From Spirilliplanes yamanashiensis (lineage in GTDB: Bacteria > Actinomycetota > Actinomycetes > Mycobacteriales > Micromonosporaceae): a stretch of 64,000 nucleotides of DNA. The stretch covers positions 124,001 through 188,000 of the forward strand of contig NZ_BOOY01000025.1 in the NCBI RefSeq assembly GCF_016863475.1, given 5' to 3'. This document shows positions 7,975 through 16,587 of the stretch, one piece after another. Every line of letters starts with the position of its first letter. Positions within the stretch are counted from its first letter, which is position 1. The notes under the pieces are model-generated. The model was not told where the DNA came from. It did not search any database and saw nothing but the letters and a program-made list of their open reading frames with translations. Position numbers and translations under genes: made by a program.

Positions 7975-8805
7975 GTGACCGACACCGTGCTCGCGCCCTG
8001 GCGCTTCTTCGTCGTGGAGGTCGTCGCGGCGCGCCGGCTCGGGCCGTCGTTCCTCCGGGTCACGTTCACCGGCGACGAGCTGCACGACTTCGCCGACAAC
8101 GGCTTCGACCAGCGCATCAAGCTGGCGTTCCCCGAGTCGCCGGTGGCCGAGGCGCACCTGCCCAGCGGCACGGACTGGTACCGGCGGTGGCGCGAGCTGC
8201 CCGAGGACCACCGCAGCCCGATCCGCACCTACACGGTGCGCGCGGTACGGCCGCAGGAGCGCGAGCTGGACGTCGACATCGTCCTGCACGACGGCGTCGA
8301 CCAGGGCGGTCCGGCCTGCCGCTGGGCGCGCCGGGCGCGGCCGGGCGACCGGGTCGCGGTGCTGGGGCCGGTGGCCGGGTACGACGGCGACCACGGCGGC
8401 ATCGGGTTCCGGCCGCCCGCGGACGGCGGGCCGCTGCTGCTGGCGGGCGACGAGACGGCGGCCCCGGCGATCGGGGCGATCCTGGAGCGGCTGCCGTCCG
8501 ACGCACGGGGGCTGGCGCTGCTGGAGGTGCCGTACCCGGAGGACGTGCTGGAGATCGGCGCGCCGTCGGGGGTCGTCGTGCGGTGGCTGCCGCGCCACGG
8601 GCGGGCCCCGGGCTGCGAGCTGGTCCCGGCGGTGCAGCGGGCCGCCGCGGGCCCGGACGCCCCGGCGTACACGTGGCTGGCGGGCGAGGCCGGCGTCGTC
8701 ACGGCGCTGCGCCGCCATCTGGTGGCGGAGCGCGGTTTCGACCGCGCGGCGGTGACGTTCATGGGTTACTGGCGGCGGGGCCGGGCGGACGCGCAGGCCG
8801 CCTGA
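7975..8805 (+). CDS. Siderophore-interacting protein (FAD/NAD(P)H ferric-siderophore reductase, ViuB/SIP family)
   Basis: 276 residues. It contains the flavin-binding RTYTVR motif (about 84-89), an N-terminal FAD-binding barrel and a C-terminal NAD(P)H-binding domain (LLAGDETAAPAI). Family members reduce Fe3+-siderophore in the cytoplasm to release iron. GTG 7975 sits only one base after GGAGG, so either the mRNA is leaderless or GTG 7987 (12-base spacing) is the true start. It is transcribed from an iron box and lies just upstream of the uptake operon on the same strand, which supports the role. Confidence 0.87.
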   Translation: MTDTVLAPWRFFVVEVVAARRLGPSFLRVTFTGDELHDFADNGFDQRIKLAFPESPVAEAHLPSGTDWYRRWRELPEDHRSPIRTYTVRAVRPQERELDVDIVLHDGVDQGGPACRWARRARPGDRVAVLGPVAGYDGDHGGIGFRPPADGGPLLLAGDETAAPAIGAILERLPSDARGLALLEVPYPEDVLEIGAPSGVVVRWLPRHGRAPGCELVPAVQRAAAGPDAPAYTWLAGEAGVVTALRRHLVAERGFDRAAVTFMGYWRRGRADAQAA

Positions 8806-8875
8806 CGGCGCGTCATCGCAGGTCACCGATGTATCAGAGGCATCACACCGCTTGACCACCGCGGGGCGGGCGATG

Positions 8876-8894
8876 TTAGGTAAGCACAACCTAA
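8876..8894 (+). promoter_or_regulatory. DtxR/IdeR/DmdR iron box
   Basis: TTAGGTAAGCACAACCTAA matches the 19-bp DtxR-family consensus TTAGGTTAGSCTAACCTAA in 15 of 18 non-central positions. It lies 18 bases before the GTG of the siderophore-binding lipoprotein. It should confer iron repression on the four-gene uptake operon. Confidence 0.85.
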
Positions 8895-8911
8895 CTTTGA
8901 AGGAGCCTGAC

Positions 8912-9919
8912 GTGCGCGACGCCCACCTGTCCCGCCGTACCCTGCTGTTCGGCGGACTCGGTGCCGCCGCGACCGCGGCGCTCGCCGCGTGCGGCAGCGA
9001 CGACGCCGCCACCCCCTCGACCGGCAGCAGCGGCGCCGCGCCCGGCGGGGGGTTCCCGGTCACCGTGCAGCACCAGTTCGGGTCCACCGAGGTGCCCGCC
9101 GCCCCGCAGCGCGTGGTGTCGCTCGGCTGGGCCGACGCCGACGTGCTGCTCGCCCTCGGCGTCGTGCCGGTCGGCATCCTCGACTGGTTCCAGGCGTGGC
9201 CGGTCGGCGTCGGCCCGTGGGCGCAGGACCGGCTCGGCGGCGCGAAGCCGACGGTGCTCAAGGGCCCGGAGATCAACGTCGACGCGGTCGCCAACCTCAA
9301 CCCGGACCTGGTCACGTTCACCAAGAGCGACAACGTCAAGGCCACCTACGACCTGCTGTCGAAGCTGGTGCCGACCATCTCCGGCCCGGCCGGGCAGCCG
9401 CCGTACGGCACCAGCCTGAAGGACCAGACCCTGCTTGTCGCCGAGGCGCTCGGGCGCCGGGCGGAGGGCGAGAAGCTGGTCGCCGACACCGACGCCGCGC
9501 TCGCCGCCGCCAAGACCGCCAACCCCGGCTTCGCCGGCAAGACGGTCGCCGTCGCGGCCGCGTTCAACGGCCAGTACGGCGCCTACGTGCGCGGCGACGG
9601 CCGGGTCCAGTTCATGGAGGCGCTCGGCTTCACCAACAAGCCGGAGATCGAGGCGCTCAAGCCGGAGACGTTCTACGCCAACGTCTCCAAGGAGCAGGTG
9701 TCGCTGCTCGACGCCGACCTGACCGTCGTCTTCGGCATCGGCCAGGCCGAGGCGCTCAGCAAGGACACCGTCCTCAACAGCATCCCGTCGGCGAAGGCCG
9801 GCCGGCTGCTCGTCATCGACGACGCCGACCTGGCGAACGCGTTCAGCACCAACAGCGTGCTCAGCACCCCCTACACCATCGAGCGCTTCGTGCCGCTGGT
9901 GCAGAAAGCCCTTGCGTGA
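8912..9919 (+). CDS. Iron-siderophore ABC transporter substrate-binding lipoprotein (FecB/FhuD family)
   Basis: 335 residues from GTG 8912, with GAAGGAG six bases upstream. The N-terminus combines a twin-arginine signal (SRRTLLFGG) with a lipobox (LAAC, about residues 25-28), so it is a Tat-exported lipoprotein. The rest is the helical-backbone periplasmic-binding fold of class III metal-siderophore receptors, including PQRVVSLGWADADVLLALGV. It captures ferric siderophore at the cell surface and hands it to the FecCD permeases. Its stop overlaps the next start (GTGA). The iron box lies immediately upstream. The siderophore type is unknown, and no biosynthesis genes are in the window. Confidence 0.92.
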   Translation: MRDAHLSRRTLLFGGLGAAATAALAACGSDDAATPSTGSSGAAPGGGFPVTVQHQFGSTEVPAAPQRVVSLGWADADVLLALGVVPVGILDWFQAWPVGVGPWAQDRLGGAKPTVLKGPEINVDAVANLNPDLVTFTKSDNVKATYDLLSKLVPTISGPAGQPPYGTSLKDQTLLVAEALGRRAEGEKLVADTDAALAAAKTANPGFAGKTVAVAAAFNGQYGAYVRGDGRVQFMEALGFTNKPEIEALKPETFYANVSKEQVSLLDADLTVVFGIGQAEALSKDTVLNSIPSAKAGRLLVIDDADLANAFSTNSVLSTPYTIERFVPLVQKALA

Positions 9920-10926
9920 CCTCTAGAAGAACCATCGGTCTGATCATCGCGGTCGTCGCTCTCGCGGCGGCCGCGATGCTCAGCCTCGCCCTGGGGACGA
10001 AGAGCATCCCGGCGGGCACCATCCTCGACGCGCTGCGGCCGGGCGCCCTGCCCGGGCCGGGGCAGGCGGAGGACTTCCAGATCGTCCGGGACCTGCGGGT
10101 CCCGCGCACCGTGCTCGGCCTCGTCGCGGGCCTCGCCCTGGGCCTGGCCGGCGGCGTCATGCAGGCCCTGACCCGCAACCCGCTCGCCGACCCCGGCATC
10201 CTCGGCATCAACGCCGGGGCGGCCGCCGCGGTCGTGCTGGCCATCCGGTTCCTCGGCGTCGGCTCGGTGACGGGCTACATCTGGTTCGCGTTCGGCGGGG
10301 CGGCCGCCGCCTTCACCGTCGTGTACTTCCTCGGCACCCGGGGGCGCTCCGGCGCGTCGCCGCAGCGCCTCGCCCTGGCCGGTGCGGCCGTCGGCGCCGC
10401 GCTGCTGTCGGTCACCAACGCGGTGGCGCTGCTCGACGTCAGCACGTTCGACCGGTACCGGTTGTGGGTCGTCGGCAGCCTGGCCGGCGGCGACCTCGAC
10501 GTCGCCGCCTCCGCGGGCTGGTTCGTCGCGGCCGGCGCGCTGCTCGCGCTGGCGCTGGGCCGCCCGCTCAACGCGCTGGCGCTCGGCGCCGACAGCGCCC
10601 AGGCCCTCGGCGCCCACGTGGGCCGGACCCGGCTGCTGACCGCCGTCGCCATCACCGTGCTGTGCGGGGCGGCCACCGCCGCCATCGGGCCCGTCGCGTT
10701 CCTCGGCCTGGCCGTGCCGCACGCCGCCCGCGCCTTCGTCGGCCCGGACCAGCGCTGGCTGCTGCCGTACTGCGCGGTGCTGGCGCCCGTCGTGCTGCTC
10801 GTCGCCGACGTCGTCGGCCGGCTCGTCGTGCGCCCGGGCGAGCTGGAGGCCGGGCTGGTCACCGCGCTGATCGGCGCCCCCGTCTTTCTGGCCATCGTGC
10901 TGCGCCGCCGGATCGGTCACCTGTGA
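9916..10926 (+). CDS. FecCD-family iron-siderophore permease 1
   Basis: 336 residues. GTG 9916 overlaps the preceding stop by four bases, indicating translational coupling. There are about nine to ten hydrophobic helices, with the FecCD hallmarks GGVMQALTRNPLADPGILGINAGA near residues 75-100 and GPVAFLGLAVPHAARAFVG in the C-terminal half (the ATPase-contacting loop). It forms half of the membrane channel of the importer with the next gene. Regulation is through the operon's iron box. Confidence 0.93.
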   Translation: MTSRRTIGLIIAVVALAAAAMLSLALGTKSIPAGTILDALRPGALPGPGQAEDFQIVRDLRVPRTVLGLVAGLALGLAGGVMQALTRNPLADPGILGINAGAAAAVVLAIRFLGVGSVTGYIWFAFGGAAAAFTVVYFLGTRGRSGASPQRLALAGAAVGAALLSVTNAVALLDVSTFDRYRLWVVGSLAGGDLDVAASAGWFVAAGALLALALGRPLNALALGADSAQALGAHVGRTRLLTAVAITVLCGAATAAIGPVAFLGLAVPHAARAFVGPDQRWLLPYCAVLAPVVLLVADVVGRLVVRPGELEAGLVTALIGAPVFLAIVLRRRIGHL

Positions 10927-11957
10927 GGACCGTCGTCGTGCGCGCCCGGGGCGTGGCCGTCAAGGTCGACACCCGCACCGTCGCCGTCTGCGCCGGCCTG
11001 CTGGTCGCGCTCGCCGCCATCGCGCTGCTCACCATCACCTCCGTCGGGGCGCGGCTCACCGTCGCGGGCGCGATCGAGGCGGCCGGCGGGGGCGGCACCC
11101 TGCGGGAACGGTTCGTGCTCACCGAGCTGCGGCTGCCCCGGCTGGTGCTCGGCGCGCTCGTCGGCGCGGCGTTCGCGCTGGGCGGCGCCGTCTTCCAGAG
11201 CCTGTCGCGCAACCCGCTCGGCAGCCCCGACATCATCGGCTTCACCACCGGCGCGTCCAGCGGCGCGCTGGCCGCCATCCTGCTGTTCGGCGCCGGCCCG
11301 ACCGGCATCGCCGCCGGCGCGATCGCCGGCGGCCTCGCCGCGGCCGGCGTCGTCTACGGGCTGGCGTCGCTGCGCGGCGGCGGCATGACCCGGATCATCC
11401 TCATCGGCATCGGCGTGAGCGCCATGCTGCTGGCCGTCAACAACTTCCTGATCAGCCGGGCCCGCCTCGACGCCGCCGTCGCCGCGGCCGCCTGGCTCAC
11501 CGGCACCCTCAACGGCCGCGGCTGGGACCAGGTCCTGCTGGTCGTGGCCGTCCTGGTCGTCGTGGGGCCGGTCCTGCTGTCGTACGGCCGCCGCCTGCAG
11601 CTGCTCGAACTCGGCGACGAGGTGGCCCGCGGCGTCGGCGTGCGGGTCGGCGCCGTGCGGCTCCGGCTCGTGCTGCTCGCCGTGGCGGCCGTCGCCGTCG
11701 CCACCGCCGCGGCCGGACCGGTCGCGTTCATCTCGCTCGCCGCGCCGCAGATCGCGCGCCGGCTCACCGGGTCGGCGCCGCTGCAGCTGCTGCCGTCCGC
11801 GCTGACCGGCGCCGTGCTGGTGCTCGCGGGCGACTTCGCCGCCCAGTGGCTGTTCGCCCCCGCGCAGCTGCCCGTGGGCGTCGTGACGGGGGCCGTGGGC
11901 GGCGGGTACCTCGCCTGGCTGCTCAGCCGCGAATGGAGAAAGGGGAGGACGGCATGA
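10923..11957 (+). CDS. FecCD-family iron-siderophore permease 2
   Basis: 344 residues from GTG 10923, again in a GTGA overlap with the preceding stop. It is homologous to its neighbour, with FQSLSRNPLGSPDIIGFTTGASSG and GPVAFISLAAPQIARRL matching the same two signature segments. The N-terminus is about 15 residues longer and basic before the first helix. With permease 1 it makes the heterodimeric transmembrane domain, as in FepDG. Its stop overlaps the ATPase start (ATGA). Confidence 0.93.
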   Translation: MRTVVVRARGVAVKVDTRTVAVCAGLLVALAAIALLTITSVGARLTVAGAIEAAGGGGTLRERFVLTELRLPRLVLGALVGAAFALGGAVFQSLSRNPLGSPDIIGFTTGASSGALAAILLFGAGPTGIAAGAIAGGLAAAGVVYGLASLRGGGMTRIILIGIGVSAMLLAVNNFLISRARLDAAVAAAAWLTGTLNGRGWDQVLLVVAVLVVVGPVLLSYGRRLQLLELGDEVARGVGVRVGAVRLRLVLLAVAAVAVATAAAGPVAFISLAAPQIARRLTGSAPLQLLPSALTGAVLVLAGDFAAQWLFAPAQLPVGVVTGAVGGGYLAWLLSREWRKGRTA

Positions 11958-12748
11958 GCCGTTTGTCCGGCACGGAGCTCACCCTGGCGTACGAGCGGCG
12001 CGTCGTCGCCGAGGGGCTCGACGTCAGCATCCCCGACGGCTCGTTCACGGTCATCGTCGGCCCGAACGCGTGCGGCAAGTCCACCCTGCTGCGCGCGCTG
12101 GCCGGGCTGCTGTCGCCCGCCCGCGGCGCGGTGCAGCTCGACGGGGCCGCCATCAGCTCGTACCGGACCAAGGAGGTGGCCCGGCGGCTCGGCCTGCTGC
12201 CGCAGACGGCCACGGCGCCCGACGGCATCACCGTCGCCGACCTGGTGTCGCGCGGCCGCTACCCGCACCAGACGCTGCTGCGGCAGTGGTCCGCCGAGGA
12301 CGAGCGGCAGGTGAACGCGGCCATGGCGGCCACCCACGTCGACGGCTTCGCCGACCGGGCCGTCGACGAGCTGTCCGGCGGCCAGCGTCAGCGGGTGTGG
12401 ATCGCGATGGCGCTCGCCCAGCAGACCGACCTGCTGCTGCTCGACGAGCCGACCACCTATCTGGACATTCAGCACCAGATCGAGGTGCTCGACCTGTGCA
12501 CGGACCTGAACGTCAACCGCGGGCGCACCCTCGTGGCCGTGCTGCACGACCTCAACCAGGCCTGCCGGTACGCCACCCACCTCATCGCGATGAAGGCGGG
12601 CGCGATCGTCGCGGAGGGCCGCCCGGCCGACATCATCACCGCCGAGCTGGTCCGCGACGTGTTCGGGGTGCCGTGCCAGATCATCGCCGACCCGCAGACC
12701 GGCACCCCGCTCGTGGTGCCCGAGACCCCGCGTCTCCACCGGCGGTAA
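11954..12748 (+). CDS. Iron-siderophore ABC transporter ATPase (FecE/FepC family)
   Basis: 264 residues. ATG 11954 has AGGGGAGG upstream and overlaps the previous stop. Walker A is GPNACGKST (about 36-44), the signature is LSGGQRQRVW, Walker B is LLLLDEPTTYLD, and the switch His lies in AVLHDLNQA. It powers the FecCD importer from the cytoplasmic face and closes the iron-regulated operon. The following 71 bases before the next ABC gene hold no hairpin, but the next gene has its own strong ribosome binding site and belongs to a different exporter type. Confidence 0.94.
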   Translation: MSRLSGTELTLAYERRVVAEGLDVSIPDGSFTVIVGPNACGKSTLLRALAGLLSPARGAVQLDGAAISSYRTKEVARRLGLLPQTATAPDGITVADLVSRGRYPHQTLLRQWSAEDERQVNAAMAATHVDGFADRAVDELSGGQRQRVWIAMALAQQTDLLLLDEPTTYLDIQHQIEVLDLCTDLNVNRGRTLVAVLHDLNQACRYATHLIAMKAGAIVAEGRPADIITAELVRDVFGVPCQIIADPQTGTPLVVPETPRLHRR

Positions 12749-12819
12749 ACCGCGCGCCATTCGTCGCACCCCCGTGAGAGGGTCTGCCCCGGACGTCGAC
12801 GAACCACGGGGGAGGCGGC

Positions 12820-13821
12820 ATGGCGCTGGTCGAGGCGCGCGGGCTGACGAAGGTGTTCCGCCGGCCGGACAAGGCACCCGGCCTCAAGGGCGCGCTGCGC
12901 CAGCTGGTCGTGCGGCGGTTCACCGAGAAGGTGGCCGTCGACCACGTCGACCTGGCGATCGACGCGGGTGAGGCGGTGGCGTACGTCGGCCCCAACGGCG
13001 CCGGTAAGTCCACCACCGTCAAGCTGCTCAGCGGCATCCTCGTGCCCACCGCGGGCGAGGTGCGCGTCGGCGGCGTCGAGCCGCACCGCGACCGGATCGC
13101 CAACGCGCACCGCATCGGCGTCCTGTTCGGGCAGCGCACCCAGCTCTGGTGGGACCTGCCGGTGGCCGACTCGCTGGACGTGCTGCGCGACATGTACGGC
13201 ATCGACCGCGCCACCTACACCCGCCGGCTGAAGCGCTTCGACGAGGTGCTGGAGCTGGGCGAGATCCTGCCGTCGCTGGGCCGGCGGCTGTCGCTGGGTC
13301 AGCGCATGCGCGCCGACCTGGCCGCCGCCCTCATCCACGGCCCCGAGGTGGTCTACCTCGACGAGCCCACCATCGGCCTCGACATCGCCGTGAAGGACCG
13401 GGTCCGCGGGTTCCTGCGCAGCCTGCGCGACGAGGGCACCACGATCATGCTGACCAGCCACGACCTGCGCGACATCGAGGACGTGTGCCGGCGGCTGGTC
13501 ATCATCGACGGCGGGCGGATCATCTTCGACGGGGCGCTGACGGCGCTGAAGGACGAGTTCGCCCGCGAGCGCATCCTGCACGTCGAGACCGCGGCCGACG
13601 TGCCGCTCGCCGCCGTGCAGGCGTCGCTGGCCGGCGCCACGGTCACGGCGGGCGACTCGCCGCGGCGGTTCTCGGTGCGGTTCAACCGGTTCGCGATGAC
13701 CGCCGGGCAGGTGGTCGCCGCGCTCGCCGGGCACGCCGAGCTGGTCGACTTCCACGTCGACGAGCCGAGCATCGAGGACGTGGTGCGGCGGGTCTACTCC
13801 GGGGAGCTGATGGCCCGGTGA
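12820..13821 (+). CDS. ABC-2 exporter ATPase (DUF990/viologen-exporter type)
   Basis: 333 residues with GGGGGAGG four bases before ATG 12820. The long N-terminal extension with FTEKVAVDHVDL, Walker A GPNGAGKST, a signature read as LSLGQRMRADLA, and Walker B VVYLDEPTIGLD match the ATPases that partner DUF990-type ABC-2 permeases. A C-terminal regulatory segment of about 90 residues follows. It forms an operon with two permeases whose starts overlap the preceding stops. Family members export lipids, antibiotics or dications; the cargo here is unknown. Confidence 0.9.
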   Translation: MALVEARGLTKVFRRPDKAPGLKGALRQLVVRRFTEKVAVDHVDLAIDAGEAVAYVGPNGAGKSTTVKLLSGILVPTAGEVRVGGVEPHRDRIANAHRIGVLFGQRTQLWWDLPVADSLDVLRDMYGIDRATYTRRLKRFDEVLELGEILPSLGRRLSLGQRMRADLAAALIHGPEVVYLDEPTIGLDIAVKDRVRGFLRSLRDEGTTIMLTSHDLRDIEDVCRRLVIIDGGRIIFDGALTALKDEFARERILHVETAADVPLAAVQASLAGATVTAGDSPRRFSVRFNRFAMTAGQVVAALAGHAELVDFHVDEPSIEDVVRRVYSGELMAR

Positions 13822-14603
13822 GGCCGTACCTCGCGCTGACCCGGGCGATGCTGCGCTCGGCGCTGCGCTACCGGATCACGTTCCTGATGGGCATGTTCGG
13901 CATGTTCTTCCAGCTCATCGCGCTGTTCGCGGTGTGGCGGGTGCTGCTCGACGAGCGGGAGATCGGCGGCTTCGGCTGGGCGGAGATGCGGCCGTACCTG
14001 CTGATCGGCTTCACCTGCGGCATGATCGTGTCCAGCTTCACCGACTGGCGGATGGCGTACCGGATCGTCGAGGGCACGGTGTCGCTCGACCTGGTCAAGC
14101 CGGTCGACTACCAGTTCGCGCGGTTCGCCGAGATCGTCGGCGGCATCGCCGCCGAGGTCGGGGTGGCCGTGGTGCTGTGGGCCGGCGTGCTGGTGTTCAC
14201 CGGCCCGATCGCGCTGCCGCCGCCGGAGCTGCTCGCGCTGTTCGCGCTCAGCATGCTGCTGGTCGTGCCGCTGAAGTTCCTGTTCTCGTACGTGGCCGGG
14301 CTGGGCTGCTTCTGGACCCACCACTACAACGGCATCCGCTGGACGCAGCAGGCCGTCGTCGCCGTGCTGTCCGGCATGATGATCCCGCTGGCGCTGCTGC
14401 CGTCGTGGCTGGCCACGACCGCGGCGTGGCTGCCGTTCGCGGGCGTCGCGTCCACCCCGGGCCTGATCTTCATCGGCCGGGTCGACGCGGCCGAGGCGGC
14501 CCGGCTCGTGGCGGTGCAGGCGTTCTGGATCGTCGTGCTGTGGCTCGGCGCCCGGCTCGCCTTCCGCGGCGCGGTCAAGCAGCTCACGGTGCACGGGGGG
14601 TGA
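13818..14603 (+). CDS. ABC-2 family (DUF990) permease 1
   Basis: 261 residues. GTG 13818 overlaps the ATPase stop (GTGA). Six transmembrane helices are likely. The amphipathic N-terminus and the loop LVKPVDYQFARFAEI are characteristic of this permease family. It pairs with the next gene to make the heterodimeric channel of the exporter. Confidence 0.88.
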   Translation: MRPYLALTRAMLRSALRYRITFLMGMFGMFFQLIALFAVWRVLLDEREIGGFGWAEMRPYLLIGFTCGMIVSSFTDWRMAYRIVEGTVSLDLVKPVDYQFARFAEIVGGIAAEVGVAVVLWAGVLVFTGPIALPPPELLALFALSMLLVVPLKFLFSYVAGLGCFWTHHYNGIRWTQQAVVAVLSGMMIPLALLPSWLATTAAWLPFAGVASTPGLIFIGRVDAAEAARLVAVQAFWIVVLWLGARLAFRGAVKQLTVHGG

Positions 14604-14608
14604 CGACG

Positions 14609-15400
14609 ATGCTGCGCACCATCCGGCTCTACCTGCGCCTGCTCGGCACCCACCTGCGCGCGTCGCTGGAGTACGAGGCCGACTTCTGGCTGATGGCGCT
14701 CGGCGCCGCCATGACCCAGGTCGCGGGCTTCGTGTTCATCGCGGCGGTGTTCCTGCGGGTGCCCGACATCAACGGCTGGACGTTCTGGACCGTCGCGCTG
14801 CTGTTCGGCATGGTCGGGTTCTCCGAGGGCGTCATCAACCTGTTCTTCGAGGGCATGTGGTGGCTGGCCGACCTCAAGCACAACGGCGAACTCGACTACC
14901 TGCTGGTGCGGCCGTACCCGGTGGCCCTGCAGGCGCTCAGCAGCCAGGTCGGCCTCAACGGCCTCGGCAACCTGCTCACCGGCGGCGCGCTGATCGTGGC
15001 GGGCCTGGTCAACACCGACATCGACTGGTCGCCGGCCACCGCGGTGGTGGCGGTGCTGCTGTTCCTCGGCGCCATGGCCGCCCGGGTCGGCATCATGCTG
15101 GCCTGCAACGCGACCACCTTCTGGCTGGAGGGGCCCACGTCGATGTTCGCGTTCGCCGTGCACCAGGTCGGCGACCTGGCCCGCTACCCGCTGGCCATCT
15201 ACCCGGTGGTGCTGAAGGGGCTGCTGGGCGTGGTGCTGCCGTTCGCGTTCGTCAGCTTCTTCCCGGTCAGCTGGCTCACCGGCGAGGGCGGCACCGGGTG
15301 GCTGGGGCTGCTCACGCCGCTGGTCGGGGTGTACTGCGTGGTGCTGGCGGCCTGGGTGTTCCGCCGCGGCCTGACGCGCTACGAGAGCGCGGGCAACTAG
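14609..15400 (+). CDS. ABC-2 family (DUF990) permease 2
   Basis: 263 residues from ATG 14609, chosen because GGGGGG lies eight bases upstream. GTG 14600, in a GTGA overlap with the previous stop, is an alternative adding three residues. About six transmembrane helices, with the loop LDYLLVRPYPVALQAL equivalent to the LVKPVDYQ loop of permease 1. It completes the three-gene exporter, which ends in a short hairpin. Confidence 0.87.
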   Translation: MLRTIRLYLRLLGTHLRASLEYEADFWLMALGAAMTQVAGFVFIAAVFLRVPDINGWTFWTVALLFGMVGFSEGVINLFFEGMWWLADLKHNGELDYLLVRPYPVALQALSSQVGLNGLGNLLTGGALIVAGLVNTDIDWSPATAVVAVLLFLGAMAARVGIMLACNATTFWLEGPTSMFAFAVHQVGDLARYPLAIYPVVLKGLLGVVLPFAFVSFFPVSWLTGEGGTGWLGLLTPLVGVYCVVLAAWVFRRGLTRYESAGN

Positions 15401-15406
15401 CCCGCG
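15388..15406 (+). terminator. Hairpin at the end of the ABC-2 operon
   Basis: CGCGGGC (15388-15394) pairs with GCCCGCG (15400-15406) around the loop AACTA, which overlaps the TAG stop codon. The seven-base GC stem directly at the operon end fits a terminator. Confidence 0.5.
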
Positions 15407-15428
15407 ACGCGCCGCACCCCGGCGCCCC

Positions 15429-16424
15429 TCAGCCCCCGGGCTCGACCAGGATCTTGCGGCCGACGCCGGCCTCGAACTGCCCGAGGGCCTCGGCGTACGA
15501 GTCGAGCGGGAAGCGGTGGCTGATGAACACGTCGGGACGCAGCACCCCGGCGGCCATCAGCTCGCCCGCCCGGTCGAAGCTGTTCAGCACCGCCATCGAC
15601 CCCGTCACGGTGATCTCCCGGCGGTAGATCTCGTACGGCTCGATCTCCAGCCGGGCGTCGTAGTCCGCCACGCCGAACTGCAGGAAAGTGCCGCCCTTGC
15701 CGACCCGCCTGAACGCGTCCCGGATCGCCGCCTCGGCGCCGGTGCAGTCGATGACCACGTCCCAGCCGCGCGGGGCGTCCAGCTCGTCGGCGCTGGTCAC
15801 CGCGGCCGTGCAGCCGAGCAGGCGGGCCGTCTCCAGCCGCTGCGGGTTGAGGTCCACCACCGACACCGTGGCGGCGCCCGCCCGCTTGGCCAGCTCCAGC
15901 ATCATGAGGCCCATCGTGCCCGAGCCGTAGATCAGGTAACTGTCGGCCATGGCGCGCGGCAGCACGTCGAAGCCGCGCACCGCGCACGACAGCGGCTCGA
16001 TCAGCGCGGCGTCCGAGCTGGACAGGTGCGGCGGCAGCTTGAAGCAGTTCGCCATCGGCGCGGCCACGTACTGCGCCGCCCCGCCGCTCACCGTGACGCC
16101 GATCGCGCCCCAGTTGTCGCACTGGTTGCCGCGGTTGCGTTTGCAGTAGTAGCAGTAGCCGCAGTACAGCGACGGGTCGACCGCCACCCGGTCGCCGACG
16201 CGCAGGCCGTCGACGGCGGCGCCCACCGCGACGATCTCCCCGGCGAACTCGTGCCCCGGGACGATCGGGAACGCCGGCGCGAACTCGCCCCGGTTGATGT
16301 GCAGGTCGGTGCCGCAGATCCCGACCGCGGCCGGCCGCACCACCACCTCGGCCGGGCCGGGCGCCGGGTCCGGCACGGTCCGGATCTCGATCGTGCCGGG
16401 CTCGGCGATGACGGCTGCCTTCAC
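15429..16424 (-). CDS. Zinc-dependent alcohol/polyol dehydrogenase (MDR family)
   Basis: 331 residues from GTG 16424, which has GGGAG seven bases upstream. Catalytic-zinc ligands are visible in GICGTDLH and PGHEFAG, and the structural-zinc lobe is CGYCYYCKRNRGNQC. The Rossmann segment is IYGSGTMGLMMLELAKRAGA, followed by VVDLNPQRLE, an Asp suggesting NAD preference. It is close to sorbitol, threonine or galactitol dehydrogenases, so a sugar alcohol is a plausible substrate, but this cannot be fixed from sequence. It stands alone between the ABC-2 exporter and the caspase operon. Confidence 0.88.
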   Translation of the reverse strand: MKAAVIAEPGTIEIRTVPDPAPGPAEVVVRPAAVGICGTDLHINRGEFAPAFPIVPGHEFAGEIVAVGAAVDGLRVGDRVAVDPSLYCGYCYYCKRNRGNQCDNWGAIGVTVSGGAAQYVAAPMANCFKLPPHLSSSDAALIEPLSCAVRGFDVLPRAMADSYLIYGSGTMGLMMLELAKRAGAATVSVVDLNPQRLETARLLGCTAAVTSADELDAPRGWDVVIDCTGAEAAIRDAFRRVGKGGTFLQFGVADYDARLEIEPYEIYRREITVTGSMAVLNSFDRAGELMAAGVLRPDVFISHRFPLDSYAEALGQFEAGVGRKILVEPGG

Positions 16425-16544
16425 GTGGCGGCTCCCTCGGACGGATCGGGGGCGAAGACCCATCACACCGCAGCCCCGGCGCGGTCGCCGCGGGCACGAC
16501 GGGCGCGTGCGGGATGCGCGAAGCCGGGCGCGGGGCGCGCGCGG

Positions 16545-16574
16545 GCGGGCCCGCCACGACGGTGGCGGGCCCGC
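16545..16574 (-). terminator. Perfect 13-bp hairpin after the caspase gene
   Basis: GCGGGCCCGCCAC (16545-16557) pairs perfectly with GTGGCGGGCCCGC (16562-16574) around GACG. It lies 13 bases beyond the stop of the minus-strand caspase gene and should end that two-gene transcript. Confidence 0.72.
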
Positions 16575-16587
16575 GTCCGGTGGTGGG

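Noticed and set aside
11354-12877. 507-codon minus-strand open frame antisense to the FecCD/FecE genes
   Set aside because: Its composition is biased (His/Arg/Gly-rich) and it has no family features, whereas the plus-strand genes carry all expected motifs with coupled starts.
7975-15400. A siderophore biosynthetic cluster around the uptake genes
   Set aside because: No NRPS, NIS synthetase or tailoring gene is present; the neighbours are an unrelated ABC-2 exporter and a drug exporter.
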